Assembly (NCBI GenBank): GCA_019054805.1
Contig: JAHQIY010000045.1
Span: 119,507-183,506 of the forward strand
DNA length: 64,000 nucleotides
Direction: 5' to 3'
DNA from: Brachionus manjavacas
Taxonomy: Eukaryota; Rotifera; Eurotatoria; Ploima; Brachionidae
Of this stretch, positions 61,982-64,000 are shown in pieces (positions within the stretch are counted from its first letter, which is position 1; each line of letters begins with the position of its first letter). Both the position numbers and the translations under genes were made by a program. The notes under the pieces are model-generated. The model was not told where the DNA came from. It did not search any database and saw only the letters and a list, made by a program, of their open reading frames with translations.

Positions 61982-64000
61982 TTAGAACAGCTCTTCGCCG
62001 CCATCAGAAGTGTAGATACTGTCAGTAATCTCACTGGTGACGTACTCGGTAGGTTCAGTACCTTCTAAGAAGTATTCAAACATAGAGCTAGAGTCGAACT
62101 TATTGGTCAAGAGACCAGAGTCTCGATCAATTCGAACTCGTACGATATTTTGCGGAATCGTTTTGCTTTGCTGAGGCACTCCCGCAAGCGCTATACGCAT
62201 AAAGTCGACCCATGCCGGTTGAGCAGTTTTTGCCCCTGCTTCAGCACCAGTAATCTGATCTTTGCTGAGATTACTGTTCGTTTTAGTTCGACCTAGCTTA
62301 CGCGTGTGATCATCGAAACCGACCCAAGCGATAGCGACCATTCCTGGGCCATAACCGTTATACCAAGCATCTTTAGAGTCGTTAGTCGTACCGGTTTTAC
62401 CACCAATGTCGCGGCGTTGCAGCTTCTGAGCGCGCCAACCGGTACCGTTCCAACCTGTACCGTCACGCCAGTTACCGCCACCCCAGACATTGCTGTACAT
62501 CATTTCGCGCATCAAGAATGCAGTTTGTTCAGAGATCACTTGAGGCGCATATTGAGGCTCATCAGTAACATCTGTTGTCACATCTTGCTCGGCAAATTCA
62601 TTGTCACTCGTGACTGCTTGGGTGCAGTCTTGATGACAGACGACTTTTGGTGATGCTTCAAATTCTAGGTCACCAAATGGGCCTTCCACTCGGCTGATAT
62701 AGAAAGGTTCTACATAGTAGCCACCATTCGCGAACACTGAGTAGCCTTGAGCCATTTTCATTGGTGTTAAGCTACCCGCACCAAGAGCAATGGTTTCTGA
62801 ACGCGGTACTTGGTCTATATCGAAACCAAAGCGTGTTAAGTATTGGCGTGTCTCATCAAGGCCGACTTCACGTAACACGCGCACAGCCATTACGTTTTTC
62901 GATTGTGCTAAACCAATACGTAGGCGAGTAGGGCCAATGTAAGTTGGTGGCGAGTTTTTTGGTCGCCAAGCTGTACCTTGACTCTTATCCCATTGGTTAA
63001 TCGGAGCGTCATTGATCAGGGTCGCTAGTGTTAGCCCCTTATCGATCGCTGCAGCATAAATAAAGGGTTTAATACTTGAACCAACTTGGCGTACCGACTG
63101 AGTGGCACGGTTAAACTTGTTATGAACAAAGTTAAAACCACCAACCAACGACAGTACTGCGCCGTTTTCAGGGTTCATGGCAACAAATGCGGTGTTCGCA
63201 TTCGGTACTTGGCTTAGGTGCCAAGCGATGCTTGGCTCTTGGCCTTCAACTGTGCTTTCAACTTCACGTACCCAAATTTGCTCACCTTCAGCTAAGACTT
63301 CTTTGGCACTGCTTGGTGGTGGGCCTTGGCGATCATCAGTCAGGAATTTACGTGCCCACTTGATGCCATTCCACTCCAACGTGTTGATCCCTTGGTCCTT
63401 AACCCAAATGGTTGCTTGCTTGTTATCTACCTTAGTGACAACAGCAGGAACGAGCTGACCATAAGTTGGAACGTTATCGAGCGTCTTATCTATTTTCTGC
63501 TCATCAAGGGCTGGTTTGCCTGGCTGCCAAAGAACCTTTTCTGCACCGCGGTAGCCGTGACGCTCATCGTAAGCCAGCAAGTTGTCGATCGCCGATTTGT
63601 TTGCTGCTGCTTGAAGCTTTGAATCTACCGTGGTGTAGATGTTCATGCCTGAAGTGTACGCTTCTTCTTGACCGTAGCGAGCAACCATCCAAGCGCGCGC
63701 TAGCTCTGCAACGTATGGAGCACTTAGCTCGATTTCTGCGCCGTGATAGCGTGCAACGATCTCTTCACCGCGAGCCTCTTCGTATTCAGCCTGAGTAATG
63801 TATTTCTCGTCGAGCATACGCAGTAGTACGACATTGCGACGGTTCGTCGCACGCTCAAGCGAGTAAATAGGGTTCATGGTTGAAGGCGCCTTTGGCATAC
63901 CGGCAAGTGTAGCGATCTCACTCAGTGTGAGGTTTTGAAGCTCTTTACCAAAATAGGTTTGCGCCGCGGCACCAAAGCCATAAGAGCGATAACCTAAGAA
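61982..64000 (-). CDS. mrcA: penicillin-binding protein 1A, partial (5' end outside window)
   Basis: The frame is open from the right edge to 61982 (672 residues visible, C-terminal part). The first visible residues FLGYRSYGFGAAAQTYFGK belong to the glycosyltransferase domain; an ATG at 63898 is internal. The transpeptidase part has the active-site motif SIKPF (in RQVGSSIKPFIYA), SKN (QSKNVMAV) and KTGTT (GGKTGTTND). An OB-like domain lies between. The enzyme polymerises and crosslinks peptidoglycan at the inner membrane. Confidence 0.95.
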   Translation of the reverse strand, partial: FLGYRSYGFGAAAQTYFGKELQNLTLSEIATLAGMPKAPSTMNPIYSLERATNRRNVVLLRMLDEKYITQAEYEEARGEEIVARYHGAEIELSAPYVAELARAWMVARYGQEEAYTSGMNIYTTVDSKLQAAANKSAIDNLLAYDERHGYRGAEKVLWQPGKPALDEQKIDKTLDNVPTYGQLVPAVVTKVDNKQATIWVKDQGINTLEWNGIKWARKFLTDDRQGPPPSSAKEVLAEGEQIWVREVESTVEGQEPSIAWHLSQVPNANTAFVAMNPENGAVLSLVGGFNFVHNKFNRATQSVRQVGSSIKPFIYAAAIDKGLTLATLINDAPINQWDKSQGTAWRPKNSPPTYIGPTRLRIGLAQSKNVMAVRVLREVGLDETRQYLTRFGFDIDQVPRSETIALGAGSLTPMKMAQGYSVFANGGYYVEPFYISRVEGPFGDLEFEASPKVVCHQDCTQAVTSDNEFAEQDVTTDVTDEPQYAPQVISEQTAFLMREMMYSNVWGGGNWRDGTGWNGTGWRAQKLQRRDIGGKTGTTNDSKDAWYNGYGPGMVAIAWVGFDDHTRKLGRTKTNSNLSKDQITGAEAGAKTAQPAWVDFMRIALAGVPQQSKTIPQNIVRVRIDRDSGLLTNKFDSSSMFEYFLEGTEPTEYVTSEITDSIYTSDGGEELF

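Overview
The window is a chromosomal segment of a Vibrio (Gammaproteobacteria, Vibrionaceae). The genus call rests on several features: a Vibrio-type 16S rRNA, an aphA quorum-sensing regulator gene beside ppc, an argH gene whose product carries a C-terminal N-acetyltransferase domain, a peroxiredoxin-glutaredoxin hybrid divergent from oxyR, and gene neighbourhoods (def-fmt-rsmB-trkA, dprA-smg-yrdD, priA-cytR-ftsN-hslVU, epmA/frdABCD, yibN-secB-gpsA-cysE, metJ/metBL, argE/argCBGH). The species cannot be fixed from the sequence alone. Almost everything is conserved core genome. I see no prophage, insertion sequence, CRISPR array, integron or defence system.

Layout. 1-1.7 kb: a Spo0M-family protein and a hemolysin III/YqfA membrane protein. 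1.7-7.5 kb (minus strand): def, fmt, rsmB, trkA, trkH, i.e. translation initiation, rRNA modification and K+ uptake. 7.6-10.9 kb (plus): a LysM protein, dprA, smg and a topoisomerase-type zinc-finger protein. 10.9-12.5 kb (minus): purEK behind a PurR-like operator. 12.7-15.4 kb (plus): tsaC, hemF, aroE and a DUF1488 gene, converging on yrdA. 16.1-22.1 kb: a complete rRNA operon (P1/P2 promoters, 16S, tRNA-Glu, tRNA-Lys, tRNA-Val, 23S, 5S, tRNA-Asp) with a patchwork tail. 22.6-24.2 kb: glpX and zapB. 24.2-29.5 kb: the methionine cluster metF, metL, metB and divergent metJ, with tandem MetJ boxes at both promoters. 29.6-31.3 kb: malic enzyme and rpmE. 31.6-40.0 kb: priA, cytR, ftsN, hslVU (sigma-32-like promoter) and a BCCT transporter. 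40.1-44.8 kb: frdABCD and divergent epmA around a CRP/FNR-like palindrome. 44.9-48.1 kb: yibN, secB, gpsA, cysE. 48.4-52.0 kb: aphA and ppc. 52.5-59.1 kb: the arginine cluster argE/argCBGH with ARG-box-like sites. 59.4-64.0 kb: a DUF3624 protein, a RidA-family protein, the Prx-Grx hybrid with divergent oxyR (OxyR-site-like spacer), and the 3' part of mrcA (PBP1A), which runs off the right edge.

The most unusual content lies between genes. Four intergenic regions (about 22.15-22.52, 35.90-36.11, 48.11-48.35 and 52.16-52.50 kb) carry related composite repeats. Each combines short GGGCTTCGCCC/GGACTTCGTCC palindromes, a terminator-like hairpin of the GGGTTGGC...GCCAACCC type and a tandem array of 8-bp units fitting AGYTHTCY (3 to 13 copies). 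Two of them also hold a ~105-bp element with GTCATTCC...GGATGAC ends and have ~21-bp terminal inverted repeats. One array ends directly against the hslVU heat-shock promoter. These look like a mobile, VNTR-generating intergenic repeat family and are the best lead in the window.
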